From positions 1-26,631 of the forward strand of contig CAZSFZ010000025.1 in NCBI GenBank assembly GCA_964606385.1: 26,631 nt of DNA. Direction: 5' to 3'. The translations under genes were made by a program, and so were the position numbers. The notes under the pieces were generated by a model. That model worked only from the letters and a program-made list of their open reading frames with translations. It searched no databases and was not told the DNA's origin. The stretch comes from Aquincolibacterium sp964606385. GTDB taxonomy: Bacteria > Omnitrophota > Omnitrophia > Omnitrophales > Aquincolibacteriaceae. Shown here piece by piece: positions 1-7,484 of this stretch; within the stretch, counting starts at the first letter, position 1; each line of letters begins with the position of its first letter.

Positions 1-1
1 C

Positions 2-3000
2 TACACGCTCGTGGACGCGCTTGCCGTGAGCGGGGACCTCAGCATTCCGGGGACGTTGAATGTCGCTTCGCAGAATATCAGCGTGGCCGGAGACTGGTCG
101 TTTACGGGCAATCTTTTGAATCTCGGGAATGTCACGTTGACTGGATCCGGAAAAACAATTACCTCCGACGGAAATGAGTTCAATAATCTGACGATCACGG
201 GGGCCTACACGCTTGTGGACGCGCTTGCCGTGAGCGGGGACCTCAGCATTCCGGGGACGCTGGATGTCGCTTCCCAGAATATCAGCGTCGCCGGGGACTG
301 GTCGTTTATCGGGAATATATCCAACCTCGGGGATGTCACGCTGACCGGTTCCGGGAAGACGATCACGTCCGGCGGAAATCAATTTCACAATCTGCTCATT
401 AGCGGTACGTATTCCTTGGTCGATGCACTTTACGTGAACGGGGATCTTAATGTGACAGGAAGTTTGAAGGGTGAAAGTCAAGACATGACGATCGCGAATG
501 ATCTTAATCTGACGAATATCACTGGCGCCGGGAACGTGACGCTCAGCGGTTCGGGATTCATCAATTCCGGAGGGAATTCAATTGAGGATTTGACGATCAC
601 CGGGGCTTATTCGCTTGCGGACGCATTAAGTGTGACCGGGAACCTCAGCATTCCGGGGACCTTGGATGCCATGCTCAAGACGATCAGCGTGGGCGGCGAT
701 TGGGCGTTTATCGGCAATCTTTCCAATCTTGGGGACGTCATTCTTACGGGATTCGGGAAGACGATCACTTCGGGTGGAAATCAGTTCAATAATTTGACCA
801 TCGCAAGTTCCGGGCTCTATTCGCTTGTCGATGAGCTTCATGTGAATGGGGCGCTCAATGTTTCGGGGGTCCTGGATGCCGCGAGCCAAGCCATGACGAT
901 CGGTGGCGATTTCAATCTTGGGGATATTATGAATCCGGGAAGTGTGACGCTGGATGGTGTGGGCTCGATCACGTCGGGCGGGCGGTCCTTCACGAATCTG
1001 ACCATTACCGGGGCCTACGCCCTGGCAGACGCTTTGATCATGGGAGGGGCTCTGAACCTTACGGGAACCCTGAATGCTGCCCATCAGGCGATGACCCTGG
1101 CCCAGAGCCTTGACCTGACGAAGATCGCTAATGCTCGGGACGTCACCCTCACAGGTTCGGGTTCGATCAATACGGCAGGGAAATCCGTGAATAATCTTAC
1201 GATCTCGGGGGCTTATACCCAGGCGAGCGATCTTGCGGTCAACGGTGATTTTATGGTTTCTAACGGCGGATCCTTCACGGATGCCTCGCCCTTGAGCCAT
1301 GCCTTTACGGTGGCAGGGGATCTCCTCATCCCGTACGGGACGAATGCTTTCCGCCGTTACACGGGCAGCGGTACGGCGCAAGATCCGTTCGTGATCCGTA
1401 CGGGTTATGATCTTCAGGGGATGAAAGGCAATCTGAGTTCTCATTTTAAATTGAACGGTAATATGGATATGTCGGATACCGCATTGTGGAATTCCGGAGC
1501 CGGATTTGATCCTGTCGGTAATGCTTTGAATCCTTTCGTTGGAAGTCTTAACGGTGACGGAAAAGTGATCTCAAATCTCACCGTGGATCGTACAGGAAGC
1601 GATTATCAGGGGCTTTTCGGCAATATCGGTGCAGCGGGGAGCGTCACCAACCTGGGTTTGGAGAAGGTCAGTATTGACGGAGCGAACTATGTGGGCGGCC
1701 TTGCCGGGCTCAACGCGGGCAGCTTAACCAATGTTTATACGACCGGAATGCACACGGTGACCGGTGTGAGTTATGTGGGCGGGCTGACGGGGAGCAATAC
1801 CGGATCGATCACGAACGCTTATTCGTCAGCCCGGGTCATAGGAACGGACAAGGTCGGCGGGCTTGTAGGTTCGAACACTGGTTCAATGAACAAGACTTAC
1901 GCGATGGGGCATGTGACTGGGACGAGTAACACAGGCGGTCTGGTCGGCGCAGCTTCAGGGTCCGTGACAAGCTCCTATTGGGATATCAACGCGACAGGCG
2001 TTGCAGCGCGAGGCATTGCGACTGAAGGTACCGGCCTCGCCTGGACGGCGAACGGGACTTCCATGATGAACCAGGGTACTTACGCGGGCTGGGATTTTGC
2101 AAATACCTGGGTGATGGATGAGGGCGGATCCTATCCTCACTTCCAGTTCCGTTATCCGACGGGAGTGCGCGGGGTATGGGGCCAAGTTTATACAGCTACT
2201 GATGTTCTTGCCGGTTCGGGAATCGCCGTGTCGCTTTATCGGTTGCCGCCAGGGCCGGCTGCTGAAATTTATCTGGATTCGGCCGTGACGGACGCTTCAA
2301 GTACTTACTACTTGCCCCTTGCCGAGTCCGATGTTGCGGATGCGGATTATGTGATCGGCTACAGTTTAAGCGGTGATTCCCGAATGCCCACGTCGTCGGG
2401 GAGTCTCTATCCTCTTTATGTCATTCGTGGTCAGCATCTGACCCTTGTTCCGCCGGCTCCGGGTCCTGGGCCTACTCCGGATCCCGGTGGAGGGGGATCC
2501 ATTCCGCTTCCGCCATTGCCTCAAGATGTTATACGGGTTTTAGATACCGCCGTAAACCCGACGCTTGTGGATTCAGTACTCATTCCTGGCCTGGAACCTG
2601 CGATCATGGCTCCGGACGATGTGGAGATTATCGACGAGACCTATAGCGATGAGATGGAGGAAGAAATTCTTTTTGATTCCGAATCGGATTCTTTTGAAAG
2701 GATGTTTTTTCCGCGGGAGGTGACCCCGGTAGTTCACAGGCCATCCCGAAATCGGGTGGCGCCATTCACACCGCAAAGCCGAACGGGAAATAGCGTAGAC
2801 GATGGGGGAGATGAAGAAAAGGAAGAGGAGGGAGACGATGACGCAGACATTGTCGTCAGCACAGAACCTTCTGTAGGCCACGAATCTGTGCCTGAGGCCG
2901 AAAGAGTCAATAATGGAGAAGAGAATTTTTCTTGGCGCGGTGAGCAGGGGACCAGGGAAAGTGCTACCTACGTTTGGGTCAATGGAAGCGGCACGGCGGT

Positions 3001-3235
3001 TGAAGAGATCACCACGGATATCCGGCTGGATCAGGGCGGGTCGTTTTCCGATAGCCCGATTTTAAACTCCTACGGGAATGGGCCCCAGGTCGAGGAGATC
3101 GTCACGGATATTCGAATGAATGAAGGCGGACCCTCTTCGTTCGGGAGCGACGGGGGAAATTACCTGTGGCACGGGGGTCAAGGTCTTGAAGGCGTTACGG
3201 CCAATGTCCGGGTAAGCGGCGGGGCGGCGCAATAA
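2..3235 (+). CDS. Giant repetitive surface protein with GLUG motifs, 5' end missing
   Basis: The reading frame is open from the first base, so only the last 1077 residues are present; the GTG at 11 sits inside a repeat and is not a start. From about 11 to 1300 there are six clear copies and one degenerate copy of a 66-70-residue unit, with copies starting near 11, 215, 419, 617, 827, 1025 and 1223. Each has a core like VDALAVSGDLSIPG and ends in LTITGAYxL, a beta-helix-like pattern typical of filamentous haemagglutinin-type proteins. Four GLUG motifs follow (YVGGLAG, YVGGLTG, KVGGLVG, NTGGLVG; about 1688-1990). Then come a Pro/Gly-rich linker (about 2455-2520), an acidic Asp/Glu run (about 2797-2850) and a tail with three related 30-residue units. 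By family analogy it is probably an exported adhesin. I see no beta-barrel, sortase signal or PEP-CTERM-like end, so the export route is unknown. Confidence 0.85.
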   Translation, partial: YTLVDALAVSGDLSIPGTLNVASQNISVAGDWSFTGNLLNLGNVTLTGSGKTITSDGNEFNNLTITGAYTLVDALAVSGDLSIPGTLDVASQNISVAGDWSFIGNISNLGDVTLTGSGKTITSGGNQFHNLLISGTYSLVDALYVNGDLNVTGSLKGESQDMTIANDLNLTNITGAGNVTLSGSGFINSGGNSIEDLTITGAYSLADALSVTGNLSIPGTLDAMLKTISVGGDWAFIGNLSNLGDVILTGFGKTITSGGNQFNNLTIASSGLYSLVDELHVNGALNVSGVLDAASQAMTIGGDFNLGDIMNPGSVTLDGVGSITSGGRSFTNLTITGAYALADALIMGGALNLTGTLNAAHQAMTLAQSLDLTKIANARDVTLTGSGSINTAGKSVNNLTISGAYTQASDLAVNGDFMVSNGGSFTDASPLSHAFTVAGDLLIPYGTNAFRRYTGSGTAQDPFVIRTGYDLQGMKGNLSSHFKLNGNMDMSDTALWNSGAGFDPVGNALNPFVGSLNGDGKVISNLTVDRTGSDYQGLFGNIGAAGSVTNLGLEKVSIDGANYVGGLAGLNAGSLTNVYTTGMHTVTGVSYVGGLTGSNTGSITNAYSSARVIGTDKVGGLVGSNTGSMNKTYAMGHVTGTSNTGGLVGAASGSVTSSYWDINATGVAARGIATEGTGLAWTANGTSMMNQGTYAGWDFANTWVMDEGGSYPHFQFRYPTGVRGVWGQVYTATDVLAGSGIAVSLYRLPPGPAAEIYLDSAVTDASSTYYLPLAESDVADADYVIGYSLSGDSRMPTSSGSLYPLYVIRGQHLTLVPPAPGPGPTPDPGGGGSIPLPPLPQDVIRVLDTAVNPTLVDSVLIPGLEPAIMAPDDVEIIDETYSDEMEEEILFDSESDSFERMFFPREVTPVVHRPSRNRVAPFTPQSRTGNSVDDGGDEEKEEEGDDDADIVVSTEPSVGHESVPEAERVNNGEENFSWRGEQGTRESATYVWVNGSGTAVEEITTDIRLDQGGSFSDSPILNSYGNGPQVEEIVTDIRMNEGGPSSFGSDGGNYLWHGGQGLEGVTANVRVSGGAAQ
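11..1300 (+). repeat. Tandem coding repeats of 198-210 bp, about seven copies
   Basis: Copies begin near 11, 215, 419, 617, 827, 1025 and 1223. Copies 1 and 2 share their first 45 bases exactly, while later copies are more diverged. All period lengths are multiples of three, so the reading frame is kept. The pattern fits successive in-frame duplication in a surface-protein gene. Confidence 0.9.
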
Positions 3236-3300
3236 ATAAAGGGTTCTTGTTCCCTTGGCGCCTATCCAGAGTTTCTTGGTTTCTGCCGATATGACAAGGG

Positions 3301-4224
3301 ATGGAGACCGCGACTAAGGATATCGAGAAACCAAAAGACCCGAATCAATTTCTTTTCGACGCGTTCCTGGATTACCTCTCCGTGGAGAAGGGGTTGGCTC
3401 GGAACACGCTGGACGCCTACCGGCAGGACCTCACGCGCTACAACGATTTCCTGAAAAAGGAAAAAGTTTCAGATTGGAATAAAGTTTCGCGGACACATAT
3501 CCTGAAATTCCTGAACGCGGAAAGCAAACGAGGTCTGGAATCCTCCTCGATCGCGCGGGGTCTTGTTTCCATAAAACTTTTCCACCGGTTCCTTACCAAA
3601 GAACGTTATGTCGCCAGCGATATCACAAGCGTCCTGGAATCCCCCAAGCTCTGGAAAAAATTGCCCCACTACCTGACCGCGCAGGAGATGGAGTCGATCC
3701 TCAAGATGCCGGACACTAAAAAGGCGGGCGGGATCCGCGACCTCGCGCTCCTGGAATGCCTGTACGCGACGGGCATGCGGGTTTCCGAGATCACGGAACT
3801 TCCGGTGGAGCACGTCTATCTTGATAACAAATTCATTAAATGCCGCGGTAAAGGAGATAAAGAACGCCTGGTACCGCTCGGGAGCGTGGCAGTTTCCGCG
3901 TGCCAGACTTATCTCCATCGCGTCCGTTCGAAGATGAAGACCAAGACGAACCATTTTTTTGTGGGGAGAAGCGGGGAAGGGCTGACGCGGCAATTCGTGT
4001 GGCAGATGATCAAGCGGTACGCCCGTCTCGCGGGGATCACGAAGGAGATCACACCCCACACATTCCGGCATTCTTTCGCGACCCATCTTCTCGAGCGGGG
4101 AGCTGACCTGCGTGTCGTTCAGGAGCTCCTGGGACACGCCGACATTTCCACGACACAGATCTATACACATGTGTCCGGCAACCGCCTCAAATCCATCCAC
4201 GCGAAATTCCACCCCCGCGCCTAG
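3301..4224 (+). CDS. xerD: Tyrosine recombinase, XerD-like
   Basis: A 307-residue tyrosine recombinase of normal Xer length. The SAM-like N-terminal DNA-binding domain covers about residues 15-105 (core YLSVEKGLARNTLDAYRQDL) and the catalytic domain about 120-300. The catalytic set is complete: Arg160 (ATGMRVSE), Lys184 (RGKGDKER), His253 and Arg256 (HTFRHSFATHLL), His279 (LLGHADISTTQ) and nucleophile Tyr288 (IYTHV). The ending RLKSIHAKFHPRA resembles XerD more than XerC. In the family, XerC/XerD resolve chromosome dimers at dif with FtsK. An in-frame TGA at 3292 makes ATG 3301 the first possible start. The AAGGG before it abuts the ATG directly, so the ribosome site is poor. No dif site or other integrative-element gene is visible, so I read this as the housekeeping enzyme. 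Confidence 0.9.
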   Translation: METATKDIEKPKDPNQFLFDAFLDYLSVEKGLARNTLDAYRQDLTRYNDFLKKEKVSDWNKVSRTHILKFLNAESKRGLESSSIARGLVSIKLFHRFLTKERYVASDITSVLESPKLWKKLPHYLTAQEMESILKMPDTKKAGGIRDLALLECLYATGMRVSEITELPVEHVYLDNKFIKCRGKGDKERLVPLGSVAVSACQTYLHRVRSKMKTKTNHFFVGRSGEGLTRQFVWQMIKRYARLAGITKEITPHTFRHSFATHLLERGADLRVVQELLGHADISTTQIYTHVSGNRLKSIHAKFHPRA

Positions 4225-4249
4225 CGCCCACTAAATCTAGCGTTTCCCG

Positions 4250-4278
4250 TTTTGTGTTCTCCGAAGATATGGTATACT
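4250..4278 (+). promoter_or_regulatory. Candidate extended -10 promoter for the small secreted protein
   Basis: TATACT at 4273-4278 is preceded by TGG, giving an extended -10 element. A poor -35, TTTTGT at 4250-4255, lies 17 bp upstream. Transcription would start near 4285, leaving a very short leader that just holds the GAGGTGA ribosome site. Confidence 0.5.
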
Positions 4279-4297
4279 CGCCCACGAGGTGACCCCT

Positions 4298-4576
4298 ATG
4301 AAAAAAATCACAGCTGTGACGGTTTTAGGGATGTTGTTCCTTTCGTTGGCGCTTCCTCTCGTTTGGGCGGAGGAAACCGAAGCGGCGGGGACAGGGATCA
4401 GCGGAACCCCTCAAGAGTATTCGGATATGGAGAAAACGCTCAAACAGGACCGCTTCGATAATCTGACGCGGCGCGTTTCCGATCTGGAACAGGCGAACCG
4501 GTTCCTTTCCGATCGCATCAAAATGCTTGAGAAATCCGTTTATGATCTGAAGGACAAGGTCGACAGGAAGTTCTAG
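4298..4576 (+). CDS. Small secreted coiled-coil protein
   Basis: A 92-residue protein of unknown function. I chose ATG 4298 over the GTG at 4289, because GAGGTGA at 4286-4292 is a good ribosome site for 4298 and overlaps the GTG. The N terminus MKKITAV is followed by a hydrophobic stretch and a signal-peptidase-I-like site at VWA before EETEAA. The mature part has a short flexible start, then a charged segment with heptad-like spacing (NLTRRVSDLEQANRFLSDRI and onward) to the stop, suggesting a short coiled coil. It is probably periplasmic and could form small oligomers. The size and shape recall Lpp-like or SlyX-like coiled coils, but there is no lipobox cysteine and I cannot assign a family. 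It appears to be transcribed alone from a promoter just upstream. Confidence 0.75.
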   Translation: MKKITAVTVLGMLFLSLALPLVWAEETEAAGTGISGTPQEYSDMEKTLKQDRFDNLTRRVSDLEQANRFLSDRIKMLEKSVYDLKDKVDRKF

Positions 4577-4761
4577 TTTTTTGGGATGATCTCGTTTCGG
4601 CGGTTGGGTTGACTTTCGATAGGCGCAAAGTTATACTGCCCCCGTTTTTGAAGCGGTTTTTCTCCCCGCATCTTGTTTGTCAATCGTCGGTTAGATTCAG
4701 ACGGGTCTCGTGTTGTTTCCGGGGGTCTGTCATTTTATTCTAGACTGCCTTGGATTTTCGG
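4577..4761 (+). other. Intergenic region and long leader before tRNA-Glu
   Basis: 185 bases without a gene. The stretch holds the promoter at 4609-4637 and then a leader of about 118 bases up to the tRNA. CCCCCG at 4639-4644 can pair with CGGGGG at 4720-4725, closing a long loop. I found no terminator for the upstream gene and no riboswitch consensus that I can recognise. Confidence 0.5.
4609..4637 (+). promoter_or_regulatory. Near-consensus sigma-70 promoter for tRNA-Glu and the pur operon
   Basis: TTGACT at 4609-4614 and TATACT at 4632-4637 are separated by exactly 17 bp, with one mismatch to consensus in each hexamer. The expected start point is near 4644. It is the only strong promoter I see before the purine genes, so it probably drives both the tRNA and purB onward. 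Confidence 0.75.
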
Positions 4762-4839
4762 GGCGCTATCGTCTAGCCTGATCTAGGACGCTGCCCTCTC
4801 AAGGCAGAAACACGGGTTTAAATCCCGTTAGCGCTACCA
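4762..4839 (+). tRNA. tRNA-Glu (anticodon CTC)
   Basis: A complete cloverleaf with encoded CCA (4837-4839). The acceptor GGCGCTA (4762-4768) pairs with TAGCGCT (4829-4835), with G-U as the first pair. The anticodon stem CTGCC/GGCAG encloses loop CTCTCAA, giving anticodon CTC at 4798-4800. The T stem is ACGGG/CCCGT. The four-base variable loop AAAC and the U13-G22 D-stem pair match the normal tRNA-Glu form. The D loop is two bases longer than in E. coli tRNA-Glu and carries G18-A19 (4780-4781) in place of G18-G19, while the T loop reads TTTAAAT with U56 (4819) in place of C56. These two changes compensate each other. The gene lies 34 bases before purB, probably on the same transcript. Confidence 0.93.
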
Positions 4840-4873
4840 TGAGGCAACAGAAGTAGAGGAAATAGAGGTTCTT

Positions 4874-6184
4874 ATGATCTCTCGTTACTCGCGCCAGGAA
4901 ATGGCGAAGATCTGGACGGAAGAAAACAAGCTTCAGAAATGGCTTGAGGTTGAGTTGGCCGCGCTGGACGGTCTCGCGCATTACGGTTATATCCCCAAAG
5001 ACGTTCCCGCCAAGGTCCGCGCGAAGGCGAAATTCGATATTGAACGGGTCAAGGAGATCGAAAAGATCACGAATCATGACGTGATCGCGTTCCTCACGAA
5101 CGTCGCCGAATACGTCGGCCCGGTCGGCCGTTATGTCCACTTTGGCCTCACTTCCTCGGATATCCTGGATACCGGGCTTTCGCTTCAGGTGCAGGAAGCC
5201 TCCCAGATCCTCATTCGTGAACTTAAAAAACTCATTACTGCGCTTGGTAAAAAAGCCAAAGAACACGCCAACACGCTGATGGTCGGCCGCTCCCACGGCG
5301 TTCATGCCGAACCCATCACCTTCGGCCTCAAAATGGCGCTTTTTCATGCTGCCTGTACCCGGGGCCTCGCGCGCCTTGAAGCCGCGAAAGAAAATATGCG
5401 CTACGGAAAGATCTCCGGCGCGGTCGGGACTTTCGCGAATGTCGATCCCAAAGTCGAAGAATTCGTCTGCAAAAAACTCGGGCTGAATCCCGCGCCTGTT
5501 TCCACGCAAGTCCTTCAGCGCGACCGCCATGCCGAATTCCTCGGGGCGATCGCCGTGGTCGGGGGGACGCTCGAACAGCTTGCGACCGAGATCCGGGGGC
5601 TTCAAAAGACCGAATGTTATGAGGTGCAGGAATTTTTCTCTAAAGGCCAGAAGGGTTCTTCTGCGATGCCGCACAAGCGGAATCCGATCACCTGCGAGCG
5701 CGTGGCGGGACTTTCCCGCATCCTCCGCGGGAATGCGCTCGCGGGTTTTGAAAATATCGCACTCTGGCATGAGAGGGACATCACACACTCTTCCGTGGAA
5801 CGGGTGATCTTCCCTGACAGCACGATCCTTCTCGATTACATGCTGGGCCTTATGCAGAACGTGGTTGAGAACCTCGTGGTCAATAAGGACCGGATGCTCA
5901 AAAATCTTGAATCAAGCCGCGGGATGGTTTTCTCGCAAGGCCTGCTCCTAAAACTCGTGGAAAAGGGCCTGACGCGCGAAGAGGGCTACAAGCTCGTGCA
6001 GGACGCGGCCCAGAAACTTTGGGGCGATGAAAAGCTGTGCCTGAAAGACGTGGTGCTGAACGACGCGAAGATCCTGAAGGTGTTAACGCCTCAGGAGATC
6101 CGTTCGGCTTTCAGTTATGAGAAACATCTTAAAAATGTTCCGGTCATCCTGAAACGCGCAGGCATTCTCTCAGCCAAGAAATAA
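4874..6184 (+). CDS. purB: Adenylosuccinate lyase
   Basis: 436 residues, the usual length for bacterial PurB of the Bacillus/Thermotoga type. It catalyses two fumarate-releasing steps: SAICAR to AICAR, and adenylosuccinate to AMP. Visible family features are His68 in TNHDV, the TSSD substrate loop (93-96), the GRSHG motif with His141, and the fumarase/aspartase-superfamily signature GSSAMPHKRNP (261-271), which holds the catalytic serine loop. ATG 4874 follows GAGG at 4865-4868 with good spacing. It is the first protein gene after tRNA-Glu and is 10 bases from purC. It carries no visible defects. As the enzyme also acts in AMP synthesis from IMP, its place at the head of the operon ties both branches to one promoter. 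Confidence 0.97.
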   Translation: MISRYSRQEMAKIWTEENKLQKWLEVELAALDGLAHYGYIPKDVPAKVRAKAKFDIERVKEIEKITNHDVIAFLTNVAEYVGPVGRYVHFGLTSSDILDTGLSLQVQEASQILIRELKKLITALGKKAKEHANTLMVGRSHGVHAEPITFGLKMALFHAACTRGLARLEAAKENMRYGKISGAVGTFANVDPKVEEFVCKKLGLNPAPVSTQVLQRDRHAEFLGAIAVVGGTLEQLATEIRGLQKTECYEVQEFFSKGQKGSSAMPHKRNPITCERVAGLSRILRGNALAGFENIALWHERDITHSSVERVIFPDSTILLDYMLGLMQNVVENLVVNKDRMLKNLESSRGMVFSQGLLLKLVEKGLTREEGYKLVQDAAQKLWGDEKLCLKDVVLNDAKILKVLTPQEIRSAFSYEKHLKNVPVILKRAGILSAKK

Positions 6185-6194
6185 GGGGGACATT

Positions 6195-7121
6195 ATGGTC
6201 AGCGATCTCGATAGGAACGAAGCGATCCTCGAAACCCATTTGCCGCTCCCGCGCGTCGCGGTCGGGAAGGTGCGCGATATCTATAGCGTGGGGACCGACA
6301 AGCTTTTGATCGTGACGACCGACCGGCTGAGCGCTTTTGACGTGGTGCTGCCGGATCCCATCCCCATGAAGGGGAAAGTGCTTAACCAGATCACGCTTTT
6401 CTGGCTCGAGCATTTCAAGGATATTCTGCCGCAGCATTTGATCACGGCGCACGTGGATGAAATGGGGCTGCCGGCGGATGTGGTGAAGAATTTCCGTCAT
6501 GAACTCGAAGGGCGTTCGGTGCTCGTGAAAAAGGCGTCGCCGCTTGAGATCGAATGCGTGGTGCGCGGTTACATCACGGGTTCCGGGTGGAAGGATTATC
6601 TGAAGACCGGAAAAGTCTGCGGGTACACACTGCCAGCGGGTCTTAAGCAGTGCCAAAAATTCCCGGAACCGCTTTTCACGCCGTCAACGAAGGCGAAGGT
6701 GGGGCATGATGTGAATATCGATTTCGGCGAGGCGATCCGGATCGTGGGCAAGGATATCGCCCAGCAGGCGAAGGACCTGTCGATCCTCCTCTATAGAAAA
6801 GGGCAGGAATACGCCGCTTCGAAAGGCATCATCATCGCCGATACGAAGTTCGAATTCGGCATCCATGATGGGAAACTCATGCTGATCGATGAGATCCTGA
6901 CGCCGGACAGCTCGCGCTTTTGGCCGGCCGATCGTTACGAGACCGGTCATGACCAGCCGAGTTTTGACAAACAAATCGTGCGTAATTATCTTGAGACGCT
7001 CACGTGGGAAAAGCGCCCTCCCGGGCCGGAATTGCCGACGGATATCATCGAGCAGACCACGGCCGCGTACTGTGAGATCTATAAACGGCTTTCGGGAAAA
7101 GATATCCGCAGCCAGAAGTAG
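6195..7121 (+). CDS. purC: SAICAR synthetase (phosphoribosylaminoimidazole-succinocarboxamide synthase)
   Basis: 308 residues. It joins aspartate to CAIR with ATP, giving SAICAR, the substrate of the preceding PurB. The family blocks are all present: GKVRDIY (24-30) in the nucleotide-binding part, the SAFDVVLPDPIPMKG region (46-60), ECVVRGYITGSGW (120-132), FTPSTKA (161-167), DTKFEFG (216-222) and DEILTPDSSRFW (232-243). The protein is the long form of about 300 residues seen in yeast and several bacterial phyla, not the roughly 240-residue form of E. coli or Bacillus. AAGGGGG lies just before ATG 6195. The 85 bases after the stop hold inverted repeats before purS. Confidence 0.97.
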   Translation: MVSDLDRNEAILETHLPLPRVAVGKVRDIYSVGTDKLLIVTTDRLSAFDVVLPDPIPMKGKVLNQITLFWLEHFKDILPQHLITAHVDEMGLPADVVKNFRHELEGRSVLVKKASPLEIECVVRGYITGSGWKDYLKTGKVCGYTLPAGLKQCQKFPEPLFTPSTKAKVGHDVNIDFGEAIRIVGKDIAQQAKDLSILLYRKGQEYAASKGIIIADTKFEFGIHDGKLMLIDEILTPDSSRFWPADRYETGHDQPSFDKQIVRNYLETLTWEKRPPGPELPTDIIEQTTAAYCEIYKRLSGKDIRSQK

Positions 7122-7135
7122 GAGAGAACATGCCG

Positions 7136-7172
7136 CCGCCTGAGAATCGGCGGGGTCCCGCCGACGGCGGGA
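7136..7172 (+). repeat. Overlapping GC-rich inverted repeats between purC and purS
   Basis: TCCCGCC at 7156-7162 and GGCGGGA at 7166-7172 form a perfect 7-bp stem with loop GAC. Upstream, CCGCC at 7136-7140 can pair with GGCGG at 7149-7153, and the CCGCC block could also pair with the later GGCGGG, so alternative folds are possible. An A-rich stretch follows rather than a T-tract, so this is not a standard terminator. It may stabilise or segment the operon mRNA. Confidence 0.6.
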
Positions 7173-7206
7173 AAATTTGGATTTAATCAGAAAGGATTGA
7201 AAGACT

Positions 7207-7464
7207 ATGAAGTTTAAGGCGCGCATCCACACGAGTTTGAAAAAATCGGTATTGGACCCGCAAGGACAGACAACGCTTCACGCCCTGGAGTCGATGGGAT
7301 TTACAGAAGCAAAGGGTCTGAGGATCGGGAAGTACTTCGAGCTGGCTCTTGAGGCCGAAAATCGCGCGAAGGCGGAAGAATCCATTCACGTTATGTGCGA
7401 TAAATTGCTTCATAATCCTGTGATCGAAGAGTATTCGTTCGAAATAAACGAAGTGCCCTCATAA
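7207..7464 (+). CDS. purS: Phosphoribosylformylglycinamidine synthase subunit PurS
   Basis: 85 residues, the normal size of this small subunit. PurS bridges the glutaminase PurQ and the synthase PurL in the three-part FGAM synthase that converts FGAR to FGAM. The sequence follows the family pattern: an N-terminal strand KFKARIHTSLKKSVLDPQG, a helix beginning at LHALESMGF, the RIGKYFEL strand and a C-terminal half ending in NPVIEEYSFEI. AAAGGA lies before ATG 7207. Its presence with separate purQ and small purL shows the PurSQL system, not the single large PurL of enterobacteria. Hairpin-forming sequence lies on both sides of the gene. Confidence 0.96.
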   Translation: MKFKARIHTSLKKSVLDPQGQTTLHALESMGFTEAKGLRIGKYFELALEAENRAKAEESIHVMCDKLLHNPVIEEYSFEINEVPS

Positions 7465-7484
7465 AAATAGCGTTGAGCGGGTAA

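Noticed and set aside
11..1300. Regular repeats considered as a CRISPR array or satellite DNA
   Set aside because: Units are about 200 bases, diverged, in frame and translated; there are no short identical repeats with unique spacers.
626..1444. 272-codon minus-strand frame inside the repetitive surface protein
   Set aside because: Produced by antisense reading of the coding repeats; no independent signals.
3301..4224. Recombinase read as part of an integrated mobile element
   Set aside because: The protein is XerD-like over its whole length; no attachment site, phage or transfer gene is beside it.
4639..4761. Purine riboswitch or T-box in the pur leader
   Set aside because: I could not find the conserved purine riboswitch loop and junction sequences or a T-box motif. 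The tRNA here is a complete functional cloverleaf.
4799..5788. 329-codon minus-strand frame over purB and the tRNA
   Set aside because: It runs through a complete tRNA gene and the PurB signature region, so it cannot be a real gene alongside them.
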